From contig NC_134646.1 of the NCBI RefSeq assembly GCF_030463565.1, positions 69,767,710 to 69,831,709 of the forward strand: a stretch of DNA of 64,000 bases. Direction: 5' to 3'. Shown here piece by piece: positions 1-11,520 of the stretch (position 1 is its first letter; the number at the start of each line of letters is the position of its first letter). The DNA is from Pelecanus crispus (lineage: Eukaryota > Chordata > Aves > Pelecaniformes > Pelecanidae). The notes beneath the pieces are model-generated. The model was not told the DNA's origin. It searched no databases and saw only the letters and a list, made by a program, of their open reading frames with translations. A program made the translations under genes and the position numbers.

Positions 1-329
1 AAAGGACAGTTTGAAAGGTAGTTTTGTTGTTTTTTTCAAGAAATTCACGTTTACTTGAGTATTCGCAAGAAACCTCATTTCAAGTACCTCTAGGTTTTAG
101 CTCTTCATTTGCTGTGTATCTTTAGCCAAGATCACTCCCTCCCTCCTGTCTTTCCAACAGCTACAAACCACCTTAAATGTATCCTTATAAACCCGATTAC
201 TGACAGAGACTGAACAGTCAATGCATACCAGGGATAAATACAGCAATTACACCTATTTACAGCTGCGTCTCTTTTCTGCATTATTATTATTATTACTAAG
301 TGGTTATTAAAAATAGTGCAGCCTTCAGA
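1..329. other. Upstream flank, nothing recognised
   Basis: AT-rich non-coding sequence about 4 kb 5' of the LDB2 start codon. It holds only a short TTA trinucleotide run near 281-295. No gene, exon or mobile element is recognisable. Confidence 0.6.
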
Positions 330-1170
330 GCTGCTTCGGTTGTCAGCTTGGCAAAGCGGGGACCGTGCCTGGGTTGCGCGTGGCGCTTTTGGCAGCCCCG
401 TGTTACGCGGCTGTCGACACTGCTCGGTGGCGTGGCAGTGGGCAGCGTCGACGCCCTCATGGTGCCCCTGTGCCAGGGGCTCCAGTCGTAGTCACAAGCA
501 GCAGGCAGCACCTGACCACGTTGTGACAGCATAAACAGCAGAGACAGATGAACAAACCACTCTGCTTCATCCCTCCTCATCCCTGCTTGCGCCCTGGAGG
601 AAGTTTCTGCTGGTGGTTTTTGGTCCTTCTGTCGTAGCGCATCATCTCAGCTACTCGTAGGCGCTGCGGGTTTCACGCTGGTGGGCGCAGAGGAAGAGGA
701 CCTGTACCTGTCTGCTCCGCCAAATCCACGCTTCCCCCTGAAATGAAGGGAAATTGTCCTCCAGAGCTGTCGGAGTGGAGTCCCTGACTTAGGTGGGCCC
801 TTTTGTTTCTGCCCAGGAGAGGGCAATCCGGCACACAGCCAGCAGCCGGCTCGGCACACCATGTCCGGAGGATCCTTGGGGTGCCTGGGGCCTGGGTGGT
901 TGGTGCCTGGCCAGACGGACACGAAACATGGCTCTGCCTCCGCCGGTGGGGTCTGACAGCACCCTTCTCCTACCCGTCTCCCCTTCCTTGGTGGGGATTG
1001 CGGGCCTGTGTCCTGGTCCCTCTCCGCTTTGCCGTGCCGCCTCCTTTCATGCCCAGGTGCAGCACCCACAGGGGCGCTGGGTGAGCCCATGCGGGGTGGG
1101 GATTTGAGGACTGGGTAACCCAGGTGGTCCGCAGCCCTCCCTGTCTGGGCTCTGAGCAGTGGGGTAAGGC
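330..1170. other. CpG- and GC-rich patch upstream of LDB2
   Basis: This block is clearly richer in G+C and CpG than its flanks. CpGs are dense at about 350-450, including runs such as GCGCG, ACGCGG and GTCGACGCC. Several long open frames overlap here on both strands, the longest 188 codons on the minus strand at 647-1210. None resembles a protein family I know, and overlapping open frames are expected where AT-rich stop codons are rare. It could be a distal CpG islet, an enhancer or the start of a non-coding transcript. The sequence does not decide. Confidence 0.45.
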
Positions 1171-1174
1171 TCTC

Positions 1175-3370
1175 CGCTTTGAGTTGCGGCAGGATTACAC
1201 GTGTATACACCTGCGTAAATGCAACTCTGCATACGCTGTCTTTTCATCTATTTGTAGCAGTGTATATGCAGGCACATAAATACACTCATTTTCAGATTTG
1301 GAAAGACAAACTAGTCACTTCTTGTTTTCTTCCACCTCTTTTTTCCTCTGCTCACATTAAGCTAATTTTCCAGATTAAGGAATTTATTGATTGTCCTAAA
1401 TCTTGGGCCAGATGTTTTCCTTTGACCCCAGAGCCGCTTTGGGTAGTGGCTCGATGCCAGGCGGCAGGGCTGGCTGCACGTTCCCTGACCAGCGCTCCTG
1501 GAGAGCACACGAAACTTTAAAGGCGGCAGAACCAAGTGGGAATTGAGATGACACTGTCAGGATCCCTGTAACTTTATTTTCCTTTGATTCTGCCTTCTGT
1601 TTTACTGTTCTGTGCATCACGCTGGTCTAGATGATAACAGGCAACTGGAAGTGCTGCTGGAGCCTGTAATTAGCAGGTTCCTACCCTGGGACTCGGCTCT
1701 TGCCGGTGGGCTGTAGGTGTGCGATAATTTGCCAGTTAATCAATGGGAATTATTAAAATATCACTGAATATTTTTGCTTTGCACTAGACCCATAGACAGA
1801 AGCTCTTATATGGGGTGTGTGGGGAGTATCTGGAGTTTCCAGTCGTGAAAGCAAATCCTACTGCGCATTCACTTTCAGTACTCCAAGCTTGTCTTTTTTG
1901 TTTTATTTTAAAGCAACCTCTTCCTTTGCCCTCACCCCAGCCAAAATAAAAAATATTAATATTATTGCCACGTTTAACTTCTTGAAGCGGTGAATTTTAG
2001 CCTAGTCAAAAAATCCTTAAAACAGATACAGTTTTCAAGCTATGCAAAATTCCACCATTTTAATTACAAAAAGCATTGTGTCCCTTCTTGGGCAAATATG
2101 TTTTACTTCGGATTTGCTTTGCAAACAAAGTAAAATTCACAGTTTGGTGGAGGTTTTTTGACACTTTTTTTTGACATTTAGTTAAGTAGGTGGCACTTCA
2201 GCCATAAAAATTGTGTGTATTAGTGCTGTAACTCTGTAATTTTTCTGGTCATTTGGTTTTAGTCTTTAAGGTAGCCTTGCTGGGATCTGTTAAAAGTACA
2301 AGGTAGATGCAGGGAAGTTTTCTCCTAGGTACGTAGCCATGTTAGAGGCCTGTTGTGTGGCCAGAGAGCCCTGGCAGAGCACTGTCACCGTCATTGCAGC
2401 ACTATTGAGCCAAACGTTGTACACGCTATTTATTAAACTCAGCACCTCCTGTGACGGTACCGGAGCGACAGTGTAGTGTTGCTACATAGCTGGGGAGCAT
2501 TAAAAGAGAGATGTGAAATACCCCAGGTATTATCTGTTGGCTCTGTGTTTAGTGACAGAAGCTGTGGGAAGTCTACCAAACAGCTCAATACGTTACTTCT
2601 TATGGAAACTGTTATTCCACAAGAGCGTACAGAAACAGTTTTGCTAAACAGCGACTGGTATGCCAAAGATAAATTGTGCTCCAGATCAGTGGTCAGTAGA
2701 GTAAAATGATGAACTTTTGTGTGTTATCCTGAAAAGAGAACTTGGGTTTTTCAGATTTAGCCAAATGCCAGTGAAAACTGGAATTTTTCAAATCTGTCTT
2801 AAAATATTCCTACATTCAGCTGGAATCAAATTAATTTTTTGTCAGTGGGTGAAGCCGTATCACGCTCAAATATTTTTCGGGATTATTCCGTAAATTTAGG
2901 AAATATAATGGCGTGTGCCTTGATTTCCCCATCTGTGAAATGGGCGATCCCGCAGCGCTCCTGCGAAACACCCCGGCTGGGAACCGCTGTGACTGCAGCT
3001 GGTTGTTATTCTCTTAATCATATTAGTTAACTAAATCTGTTCCTAGAGTGGTTCCATTTGCTTGAATGAGTTTACATGAGAGATTAATTCAGCGCTGTTT
3101 ATTGTTGTTTTTACATTTATTCAGTACGGTAAATAAAGCCCGATACTTTACAGCTGCGCATGAAGACGCACTCTGTGCTTCAAGGGCTTTTTTGCACAGG
3201 TAGTTCGAAGGCTCCCCTCTCAAACCTTGCGCTTGCCCATGGAGCGGATGAGCCCATTTTGTTTCCTCTATATTTTGAGGACTTTTCATTCACGTGGTGT
3301 CCGCTCCCAGCACTTTTCCCGCAAGTATGGTTCAGCAGATGAAGTTCATCCTTCACCTCCGAGGGGTGAT
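1175..3370. other. Upstream flank of LDB2, no gene seen
   Basis: AT-rich intergenic sequence. All open frames are short and unrelated to known proteins. The stretch around 2030-2310 is AT-rich with homeodomain-like TTTTAATTAC, and could be a conserved element. That cannot be judged without an alignment. No repeat family is recognised. Confidence 0.5.
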
Positions 3371-3807
3371 CACCTCCCCTTTGCCCCCCTCCCGGCGGCC
3401 AGTTTGGGGTGGCTTTCCTTTGCGATGGACTCCGAGCGCTGGTGGATTTGTGCACGGGAATGATCCTGAAAATAGGGACCGGCTCCTACCTAGCTGCCGC
3501 CACCTTTGAGCCGGCTCGCTGCTTTCCGAAGGAGCCGTTCGCTCCTTTCTAATCCCGCCGCACGGGACTGCCAGCGCTTCCTCGGGGGGCTCCTTCTCCC
3601 ACCCGGCTCTTTGTGGGCTTTTTTGGGTTTTTTTTTTAATACATTTTTCCGGGAGGTTTCCGCTCTTAGCATTTGACTGCTCTCCATTGTGTGAAGTGCG
3701 GTGCACGGAGGGTGTTTCTTTGTGCGGGCTGCCCGGCCATCCCGCCTCCGGTGCGGCAGCGAGGCCGCCCTCCCCCTCGTCCCCCCAAAGTGCCGCTGTG
3801 GGGCGCG

Positions 3808-3822
3808 CCCCCCCCCCCCCCC
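3808..3822 (+). repeat. Poly-C tract (C15) in the promoter island
   Basis: Fifteen consecutive Cs flanked by GCGCG sequence within the CpG island, about 640 bp upstream of the ATG. The minus strand carries G15. Length polymorphism or assembly error is likely at such a run. Confidence 0.95.
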
Positions 3823-4023
3823 GCGCCACGGCCGGGTGGCGAGGGCCGCCGGCGCTGGGTCGCCCGGCCCCGGCGCTGGGAGCGGGCAGAGCCGCGCTGG
3901 GGGAGCCGGCTCGGAGCGGGCGAATCGCCGGCTGCGAGCGGCGGGGATCGTCGTGGCCTGTGTTTATGTATTTTGTAGTAATCACATTTCTGACATTACC
4001 CGAGCGTGCTCCTCGCGGAGGGT

Positions 4024-4031
4024 GATTGGCT
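4024..4031 (-). promoter_or_regulatory. Inverted CCAAT box
   Basis: GATTGGCT on the plus strand is AGCCAATC on the minus strand, the NF-Y type CCAAT element. It lies about 210 bp upstream of the inferred transcription start, somewhat farther than the usual 60-100 bp. Factor binding is inferred. Confidence 0.5.
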
Positions 4032-4205
4032 CAGGCAGCTTTTAAACCACCTATATGCTAACAAGCCTTGCTGCCAGGTTCCTGAGGGGTCCTGGCTGGG
4101 AAAAATTAAAGCCAAAGCTTAGCCCTCTGTCAGGCGGAGGGGAAAATGATATTTTCGAACTAGTCCACGGCGCGGACAGGAAATGACCCCTCCGGCAAGC
4201 GCTGC

Positions 4206-4213
4206 TTTAAAAG
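4206..4213 (+). promoter_or_regulatory. TATA-like box of LDB2
   Basis: TTTAAAAG stands in otherwise GC-rich sequence. A start about 25-30 bp downstream would fall in the pyrimidine-rich stretch near 4236-4248, giving a leader of roughly 210-220 nt. CpG-island promoters often start at several places, so this is one possible core element. Confidence 0.4.
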
Positions 4214-4237
4214 CGAGCGGCGGTGCCTGAAGCTCTC

Positions 4238-4454
4238 CAGCCTCCCTCTCCCCGGAGCCTGTGCGCTCCCGCTCCCGCTCCCCCCCGCCTCCTGCTGTAG
4301 AGGGCTCCCACAGCACTTCCCAGCCAGTGCGGGCAGCCTGGATGTGTGTGTGTGTGCGCGCTGCTACTTTGTACTGTGAAGAACACACAGCCCATGTGCT
4401 CTGTATGGATGTTGATGCTACTCCGTGTAGCTTGAATCTCTGCAAGCAGGCAAG
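4238..4454 (+). other. LDB2 5' untranslated leader (start estimated)
   Basis: Sequence between the inferred transcription start and the LDB2 ATG. It contains a CT-rich segment, a short GT repeat at about 4342-4356 and two upstream ATGs (4342 and 4394), both out of frame with LDB2. The main ATG has A at -3. The upstream ATGs lack a purine at -3, so leaky scanning to the main start is likely. The 5' limit is a guess from the TATA-like box at 4206. Confidence 0.5.
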
Positions 4455-4560
4455 ATGTCCAGCACACCACATGACCCTTTCTATTCTTCTCCTTTTGGCC
4501 CATTTTATAGGAGACACACACCATACATGGTGCAACCAGAGTACCGAATATATGAAATGA
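4342..4560 (+). other. Overlapping upstream ORF across the LDB2 start
   Basis: An ATG at 4342 opens a 72-codon frame that passes over the LDB2 start codon at 4455 in another frame and stops with TGA at 4558-4560, inside exon 1. The start context is weak (T at -3, T at +4). If the leader begins upstream of 4342, ribosomes that use this ATG cannot reinitiate at LDB2, so it would lower LDB2 output. The peptide resembles no known protein, and its start lies in the GT repeat. It is probably regulatory at most. Confidence 0.4.
4394..4435 (+). other. Short upstream ORF in the LDB2 leader
   Basis: ATG at 4394 starts a 13-codon frame ending in TGA at 4433-4435, 19 nt before the LDB2 ATG. Its start context is weak (C at -3, T at +4). 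Two further in-frame ATGs follow at 4409 and 4415. Such a short frame so close to the main start commonly dampens initiation. Translation here is inferred. Confidence 0.4.
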
Positions 4561-4586
4561 ACAAGAGGCTGCAGTCGCGGACGGAG
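4455..4586 (+). CDS. LDB2: LDB2 exon 1 (LIM domain-binding protein 2), residues 1-44
   Basis: The exon starts at ATG 4455 and encodes 44 residues beginning MSSTPHDPFY, followed by RRHTPYMVQPEYRIYEMNKR and ending QSRTE. I recognise this as the N-terminus of vertebrate LDB2/CLIM1. The paralogue LDB1 has a longer, different N-terminus but shares the RHTPY and NKRLQ blocks. LDB2 is a nuclear cofactor of about 373 residues. Its N-terminal region self-associates and its C-terminal LIM-interaction domain binds LIM-homeodomain and LMO proteins, bridging transcription complexes that can include GATA and bHLH factors. Only the start of the self-association region is encoded here. The ATG has A at -3. 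The exon ends in a full codon followed directly by GTAAGT, so the next exon must be phase 0 and should start D-S-D-N-L-W-W. I could not find it in the window. Identity is from memory of the family; the boundary is seen directly. Confidence 0.96.
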
Positions 4587-4592
4587 GTAAGT
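4587..4592 (+). other. LDB2: 5' splice donor of LDB2 exon 1
   Basis: GAG|GTAAGT matches the U1-complementary donor consensus through +6. It lies exactly where the LDB2 reading frame leaves the known protein; read-through would give a non-LDB2 tail and a stop at 4700. Confidence 0.95.
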
Positions 4593-6109
4593 CCCTCAGC
4601 CTTGTTTTCCTGTGCATGGACCGTGGTAGGTTTCAGCCCGAATTCCAGCTGGAGCGTCCCACTAGGCAGTACAGTCTATGCAGGCACGAACCCTAATTAA
4701 TTTAGTAGTTTAATTGGGTAATCCCTCATTATGTTTCCACGCAGAGCAACTCTTTGAGGAGATACCAGCTTAGGCTGAAATCTTGAAATTACAGTACAGC
4801 ACTTCAGGGCTGATTATAATGCTGGGCTCAGGAAATCTCTTCGCCTCACTGTGCCGTTTGCTCAGGGTCTGTCCTGCTGGCATTTGCAGCTCTAATACTG
4901 CAAGGTATCGCCTGAGCTTTTGCACAAAACTAATTCAGAAACGGCGCAGGTTAAGGGGGAGAGACGAAGCTTGCTCTGGTTTTGGTTTGTAAGCTCGTTA
5001 AAATTAAAAATGAATGATAACAGAAAACAGGAGCAGAGTTCTAAAAACTTATTCCTAGGCTGCACTTAAAGAACACATGTTCAGGACGACCGACGAGAGA
5101 AATTCATGTTTACGTTCAGAATGCAGTTGCTTTTAGCGAGAGAGATGGTCGGTTCACGACTTTATCATATAGCTGTCAAAAGTACCCAGTTAATATAAAC
5201 TACATTCGCTGTTGGTTATGCTTTGTATGATCTGTTGGTGGTTTATACACCCTGGCTTCTACACCCAGATCAGCCACCACAAAGAATATGCTGAATGGGA
5301 AGGAGAAATACTTTTGTCACTTAAAGACAAGAAATAGTGGAGGCTGCATCTTGTTATTTACGAGGTTTAAATAAAGCACACTTTTTAGTCTGTTGAAGTG
5401 AAAACTGTGGACTGAGTCAGGCGGCATTTCTGCCCATGTGTCTGTGTTTGTGCAGCAAACATTCTTGGTGCTGCAGTTTTTCGTAGTAGTTTACTAGTGG
5501 TGCCCTGAAAACACTTTTTAGAAGTATTAATCTTTTATAGTGGATGGCTTTATGTAGAGGCAAAGATCTGCCAAATTCGCGCCATGAAGCACGGTAAAGG
5601 ATCTCAGACCGATCTGTTTGTTGTATTGTAATTCTTGAAGAGAACATGAGGTTATCATAAAATAAGACACACATGCCTGAATTGTCAGCTAAGCCGTGGA
5701 GAATCTGTGACGTTTAATGTATATGATACAGCTAACGAGATGTGACCTGCTTTCTGATTGGGTAACCGCTACGGGGTAACTGCTTTTCTGACACTGTTAT
5801 CACTGCTAGTCTTAAAACATTGCTGTGGAGTAATTGGTAAATACACTTTGTGCTGGCTAAAAACTCCAAGCGGCTCGTTGCTCCCAAAATCATGGCAACT
5901 GTTTGTCAGTTTTGCCCCAAGTTGTTGGTTGCAGAGGGTCACCGCCATTTAGATGGAGTGAGGGGGCTTGGGGGGGGTTATTTGCTACTGTTTATTTGTC
6001 AGTGTCTTGCAACTCTGTTCCTTACATTCCTGTACGTATTAATGTAATAATTTCTAGACTTGTTCAAGTGAAAAGAAGAAATATGTATCATTAAGTGATT
6101 CCTTCAGGG

Positions 6110-6140
6110 TTTTATATACAAGCTGTTCTTGTATATAAAA
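6110..6140. repeat. Perfect 13-bp inverted repeat with 5-nt loop
   Basis: TTTTATATACAAG at 6110-6122 and its exact reverse complement at 6128-6140 are separated by CTGTT. The AT-rich stem could extrude as a cruciform, or fold in the intron RNA as a short hairpin. It is too short for a microRNA precursor. Confidence 0.9.
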
Positions 6141-6646
6141 GCTGTCAGTGCTAATTTAGCCTTTTTATGTATTATTTTAGGGCTACTTTTAATAATTGAC
6201 CAGTTTCTGATTGCAGCTCCTTTACAAATGTTACACTAGAAAAGTTTCTGAGGGACTTGTGAAACAACTCCCCCCTCCTGCGTTGAAGAGGTGTGCTGAG
6301 TTAGACTTCAGCGCATTTAATTGCAGTTTTTGCTGTGCACTTTCACATGGATTGTTGTGGGCAAAAGGCGATAACCTACTCTTCCTTGCTATTACTGCCA
6401 TAGGTTTCAGTAGCATTTTACTTTGACAGACGGTGCTTAGTTAGTGAAGGCCTTCTGCTCCAGCATTTCTCTTATTTGCTCAGAGTGAAAATACTTTTGC
6501 CTTGTGATTCTTCAGTGTTTACATTCTGGTTCTCTGTTTTTTAATTTCTGGGCTCTGTGCTGTAAGCATTGTTGTTTGTTGAAATGTATTTTCTAGCTAG
6601 CTTCGGCTCATCTCATTCATCCTCCAATTAAAACACCTTCCTTAAT

Positions 6647-6664
6647 AAAAAAAAAAAAAAAAAA
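6647..6664 (+). repeat. Poly-A run (A18)
   Basis: Eighteen As, preceded by TTAAT so that AATAAA overlaps the start of the run at 6644-6649. It could be the tail of an old retrocopy, but no recognisable body precedes it. A simple homopolymer is equally likely. Confidence 0.9.
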
Positions 6665-9600
6665 TGGGTTTCCTGGGACACTTACAGTGACTAGGTGTGG
6701 ACAGCCTGTAAGGAATCATGCTGGCTTCTGAGGCAGGTTGGGAGTGGAAGCTTCACATTAATTTTACGCACTTCCAAGCATGTTTAGGATTGGTAGCTGA
6801 AGACTTCTGGAGCATGTATAACTAGCTCTGAATTTTTTGAATCCAGACCGATGGAGCCCTTGTAACTCATGGAAGGAATGCGCTTGTGCTGTGGGTGATG
6901 CAGGCTTATTGCATGAACGTTTCTCTTCAGGCAGTCTTTGGAATAATGTAGGCACTGGTCTCTGAAGGAGGCTGCTTGTACTCTGTGAGCCCCAGGGGGT
7001 AGGTGAGCGCAAGCAAAGCAGCTTAAGGGGAAAGGAATTACAAAGAAACTCTCCAAAAGACTCGGGGTAACAAGCTGGCAGATTCCACTTGGACCCAAGT
7101 TCTGGAGAGAGCCAGTGGCAAGTGAGGATGTGTTAAAAAATGGGAACGTACAGCTCTTATCCTAAATATTCTGGGAAAGCCTTTGGGATTTTCCTGTTTT
7201 CCTACAAAACAGAAATGTTCTTAATAATCCTTTAGAATCAGATTCTCTGGTGTCTCTTGCAGTGGTGGAAGTTCCAAGGCAGAGCAAAACGTGCATAATT
7301 TGATTAAGTTGTACAGAGGATGGATGGAGACCCTATGAAAGGAGTATCTGTATGTCATGTCTGCCTGTTTTCTCTCTTCCATGTGTAGAGCCCACCTTTG
7401 TAGTGAATTCCTGTAGCTGCTCTCCAGATCTTGCAGGTAGGTGAGAAATGATTCAGAAAAAGCAATGGGCTGGTAGAGACACCATTAGGGAGTCCACCGG
7501 TAAATGCCATTTCTACTCTGGCTCTCCTAGCGGCAGGGTCTATGGTATGTTGGGGGAGGTAGAAGTGTCCTCAAAATGGCTCTGCGCTTGGCGACCCTCC
7601 CCGAGAAATCCACTGCTTCCACTCCGGTTTGTGTCAGCATTGGGTGGAAGGGAATAATAGTTGGTGTGAAGGATGTGCTTAGTGTATTAAGCAGACAAAG
7701 TACAGAGTGATAAATAAAGGTCATTTAGATGCAGCATGGCTATCTTTGTTGTTCTTGTTTTCTTTAGGAAGAAATGGTAGTCGTGAAAGTAAAGAATTAG
7801 CAACTCTAGCCCATGCTAGATGTGCAAACTTTTGCTCTCCAAACTTCTTACAACTTTATGGGCTCCTCAGGCAGAACCTACAACTGCCTTTTTAAATTCA
7901 GGGTCAGTCTTAGGCGAAGAATTCCAATCACACCCAGGCAGGGGGTGGTTTTATGATGTAAGTACTGGCAGAAGTCCACCACCTAGCTAATTCTTATGTG
8001 ATCTAAAGTAAATTAGGGAGTCTGAGTTACTAACTAGTGTACAGAAACACCTTACCTTCCTTAAAAGTTGTTCAAAGAAATCTAATCTGGTAATACTTTT
8101 TTCTAAATGGAAATTAATACGTGCTTTTTTAATAATACTTTGGGAGTGTCTAGTGCCATTTTGTAATGCATCAACAATCCCAATTGAAAGAAGTAAAATG
8201 AATATTTAAATGTTTAATAATCTCTGGCAGATGTAAAGATAAATCTTATTTACTTCTATCATAGTTGATTAACTTTCTGGTTAACCAAAATGCAGCTGTT
8301 TCCTTGCTCTGTGTGTGGTTTTAAGGATTTCATTACCATTTACTCAAACTCAGTTTATCTTAATATTTTTATGTCTGTGTTAGTTTAACATTTCAAGAAA
8401 GCAATCTGGTTGTGGCATAACCAGCAGTTTCTGAAGTTCTAGGTAGCAATACACAACAGAAAATATTTAAGCTAATTTACCTCTGTTTTTCATAAAACTC
8501 AATGTTTAAAAAAAAGCCTCTTTTCCTCTTTGATGTTGTAAATCCTTTTCTGTTTTAATTTTTAATCATTTGAAATTGCTCACGCGTAAAAGAAAACAAA
8601 AGGTGATTATGTCTTGTATATAATTATTTTTGAGTAACATTACAGTGCGCTGTGGGTAGATCACTTAAAGTTGCTGACAGTTTAAAGTTTCAGGCATTGC
8701 TTTATTGCCAATAATCAAAGAAATGTATCAAGCCTTTCACTTGTTTATTTAGCCTCCTATATTGTTAGAACTTTTGCATATCCCAATATGTTGAATTCAC
8801 CTGTATCTCTGTCACTACAAGAGATTATGCTTTACATCACCATTACATGCAAAACGCAGCTTTCCTTCTGGCTAAGAGAGCAGTGTTTTAAGGGTGACTA
8901 GAGAACTTGATTAGTAGCATATTTGTTTTAAAGACAATCATTTTAATCAGATCATATTAAACTCCTATTAAGTAGTGAATTTAACAAAAGTAGAGATTTC
9001 ATGATGGAAGAAAATGTAAAGAAAATTAAAAGGAAAATAAAGGAGGATGTTATGATTATTTAAAAGCTACTAAATGGACTGGAAGATTACACAGACATTC
9101 ATATTCAACCAAATATTTAAAGCAAATCAAAGCAAAACAAAATTTCTACGGTTTAATGGAAGTCTCTTATTTTACTTCCTCACATTGCTATCTGATGAAA
9201 TAATCTTTTCTTCTTCTTCCTGATGCATTTTTAATAGATTAGTCATAAAAATCTATGTTGTGACATCACATTTGTTCACATAGCAACTTAGTATCACAAA
9301 CAGATCTCTCATATTGTGTACATAAGTCTGAGTTTGTCCAATGAGTTTGTTTTGTTGAGGGGAAAACCCATAAACTTCTGTCTCAAAGTATTTTTGAGGA
9401 AATATTCTTTCACCCACAAATATACTAATACTTAGCAATTCTAGGAACATGAGTAAAGTATTTTAAAAGAGTACTTATAAACCACGCTTTGCTGAAACTA
9501 AAAGGTCAGTTTTAAAAGAAAACCCTTGAACTCCTTTAGGTAGACACTGACTTCAGAATGGATTCAAGGCTCTTTTTACTGATTGTCTTTTATTTCATAC

Positions 9601-11520
9601 AGTATTTTCATCCCTTTTGAAAATTTCAGTTGCAGCTGTTTTCAATTAAAATTGTTACAAACTAACAATTCTTATGAGGCTGGGGGAGGAAAAAAAGACT
9701 CTACTTCCTTTACATGCTGATCCTTAGCTTACAATCAGGGATGTCTCGCTGCTCTTTCCCCCCCTAAAGTTATGATATAGAATGTAAACTGCACGCATAA
9801 GGAACAGGGAGCTTTTGGGGGCAGGGGCTGCTGAGGGGGGAAGAGACAGTTAGTGTGAAAGTGTAAAAATGGATCTCCTCTGCAAATCACTCTGATGCTT
9901 GCTAGATCATTTTCTATAAGGAAACCTTTTCAACCCTTCCTTTTCTCTTTTTCATTCTTTACTCTTTAAACCATAAATCCACTTAAAAAACCTTAAACTT
10001 GGTCTTTCCCTGATGTAAACAAGATTTACTATGTAGATCCAGTCTCAAAAATAGAAGCTTCTGGATGGTGAGAAGGAACAAAATAGAGCTCATGACAAGG
10101 GCCCAGTCCTGTGCTCTTATTTAAGCTGGAGTTTTGCCTGCAGTAGGATTGCAAGATCAGATTTAAAAAAAAAAATAATAATTTGTTTTTGGTATATACA
10201 CTTTCTTCGTTTACAGAAAAAGGGTATGGGTAGATTGCTAAACTCATTGCAATATTTTTAGCTGGACTCCGCACTTCAAATGGTATTTTTTGTATCTTTT
10301 TGCCAGAATTGCATATCTGCTGTAAACAGGCATTCCAACCGTGCCGATACTTTGTTCGGTTGTTTCCTCCCCAAGAAGAGCTTTCTTTCCTGCAATGTAC
10401 TGTGTAAACAGGCCAGCATACATCCTCAGTTTTGCTGGGTGCTCTTTTCCAAAAGTTGTTTCTGGGCTACTTGAAGGCTCAGAGGGGTGATCCTGGTAGG
10501 GACAAGGTTGCCCCAAAGTGGCTGATGATTAGCCTTCAAAAAAGACTGTGGTAGGGCAGGGCCCGTTGGCCAGGTCTCAATGGTCTTACTTATTAGGCAA
10601 AAATAGTAGTGAAAGAAACCTCCCCGAGCCCCTGGCTGAAATCTCCCTAGGCTTGTGTCTTTCTTTTCCGCAGTACATTCTTTCTGTGTTTGGTTACTGT
10701 TAGAATTTCAGAAAGAAAGCACTTTATGGTCAGAATACTGTTTCCATTTCTATTACATTGTGGTGGACAGCCATACCCTTCTGAACTAAAGCCTGTAAGT
10801 TACTGATCTAAGCGGAATAGTACACTTGGTACTCCTGAGGTAACTGGGGATCAACTAGAACCACCTGCAGACCATAAACCTCAGTATGGGAACAGTTAAT
10901 GCTTCTGGAGACAACTCTGGCACTTTCGTGCCTTACAGGGCTAGTGAAAAATCACCAACCTGGAAAAATGAGACTTCTGCAGAACTAAATGTGAACTAGG
11001 ACTTGGTGGCTTTCTAAGCCTATCACTTCTTCAGGACTCAAGAGTGTTGGTAATGTAGAGTCTTTGCAAAGGCCATAAATTTTACGGGAGCAGGCTGTCC
11101 TCTCCATGAGACTTAGGTTGCCTTGGCACCACCTTGCTATTTATACACAGTTGTCAAAACGACATACTCATGATGAAGCTCCTGGCCAAGGTGGTGTTCC
11201 CATCTGCATCACACAGACTTGAAGCATAGCAGACTTCTTCTTTATCAATAACTCTGATAACTACAGCCAAAACATAAGTATCAAACTAGAACTTCTCCCA
11301 AAGGTCTTTCTGTTGTCAATATTCACATCCAGGTACTTGGCCAGGGCAGAGTCACAGACTCACAACTGACACAGTAAAGCCATAACTTTACCTAGGTTTC
11401 TAAATGTACTTCAAATCTACTGCCTGGTTACCTGCAAACTAAACAGTTAGGTCTTTGCATCCTTCCAAGCAACTAATAAATTAGAACATTGCTGTAGTAT
11501 CTTATCACACATGAGGCCAA

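Larger units (their letters stand above)
3380..4330 (+). promoter_or_regulatory. LDB2 CpG-island promoter
   Basis: GC-rich, CpG-dense block immediately upstream of and overlapping the LDB2 leader, most extreme at about 3720-3960. It contains a run of 15 Cs at 3808-3822. The proximal part holds an inverted CCAAT box (GATTGGCT, 4024-4031), an ETS-like ACAGGAAATG (4176-4185) and a TATA-like TTTAAAAG (4206-4213). Position, composition and the downstream first exon together support a CpG-island promoter firing rightward. The island edges are estimates by eye. Confidence 0.8.
4593..11520 (+). other. Intron 1 segment, AT-rich, no gene seen
   Basis: Mostly unique AT-rich sequence, especially 8080-9700, where T- and A-rich stretches and homeodomain-type TAAT cores are frequent. 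Apart from a perfect hairpin (6110-6140) and an A18 run (6647-6664) I see no mobile element, RNA gene or exon. Open frames are short and unrecognisable. Confidence 0.6.

Noticed and set aside
3353..3985. A 211-codon minus-strand frame across the LDB2 promoter island
   Set aside because: Low-complexity composition rich in P, A, G, R and S with no family resemblance, in CpG-island sequence where stop codons are rare. It is a compositional artefact, though antisense transcription is possible.
6601..6664. AATAAA plus A18 as the end of a processed pseudogene
   Set aside because: No recognisable transcript body precedes it; AATAAA arises from the start of the A run.
7415..7446. TTGCAG|GTAGGTGAG as a fused splice site
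   Set aside because: An upstream AG and a short, broken pyrimidine tract make the acceptor poor.
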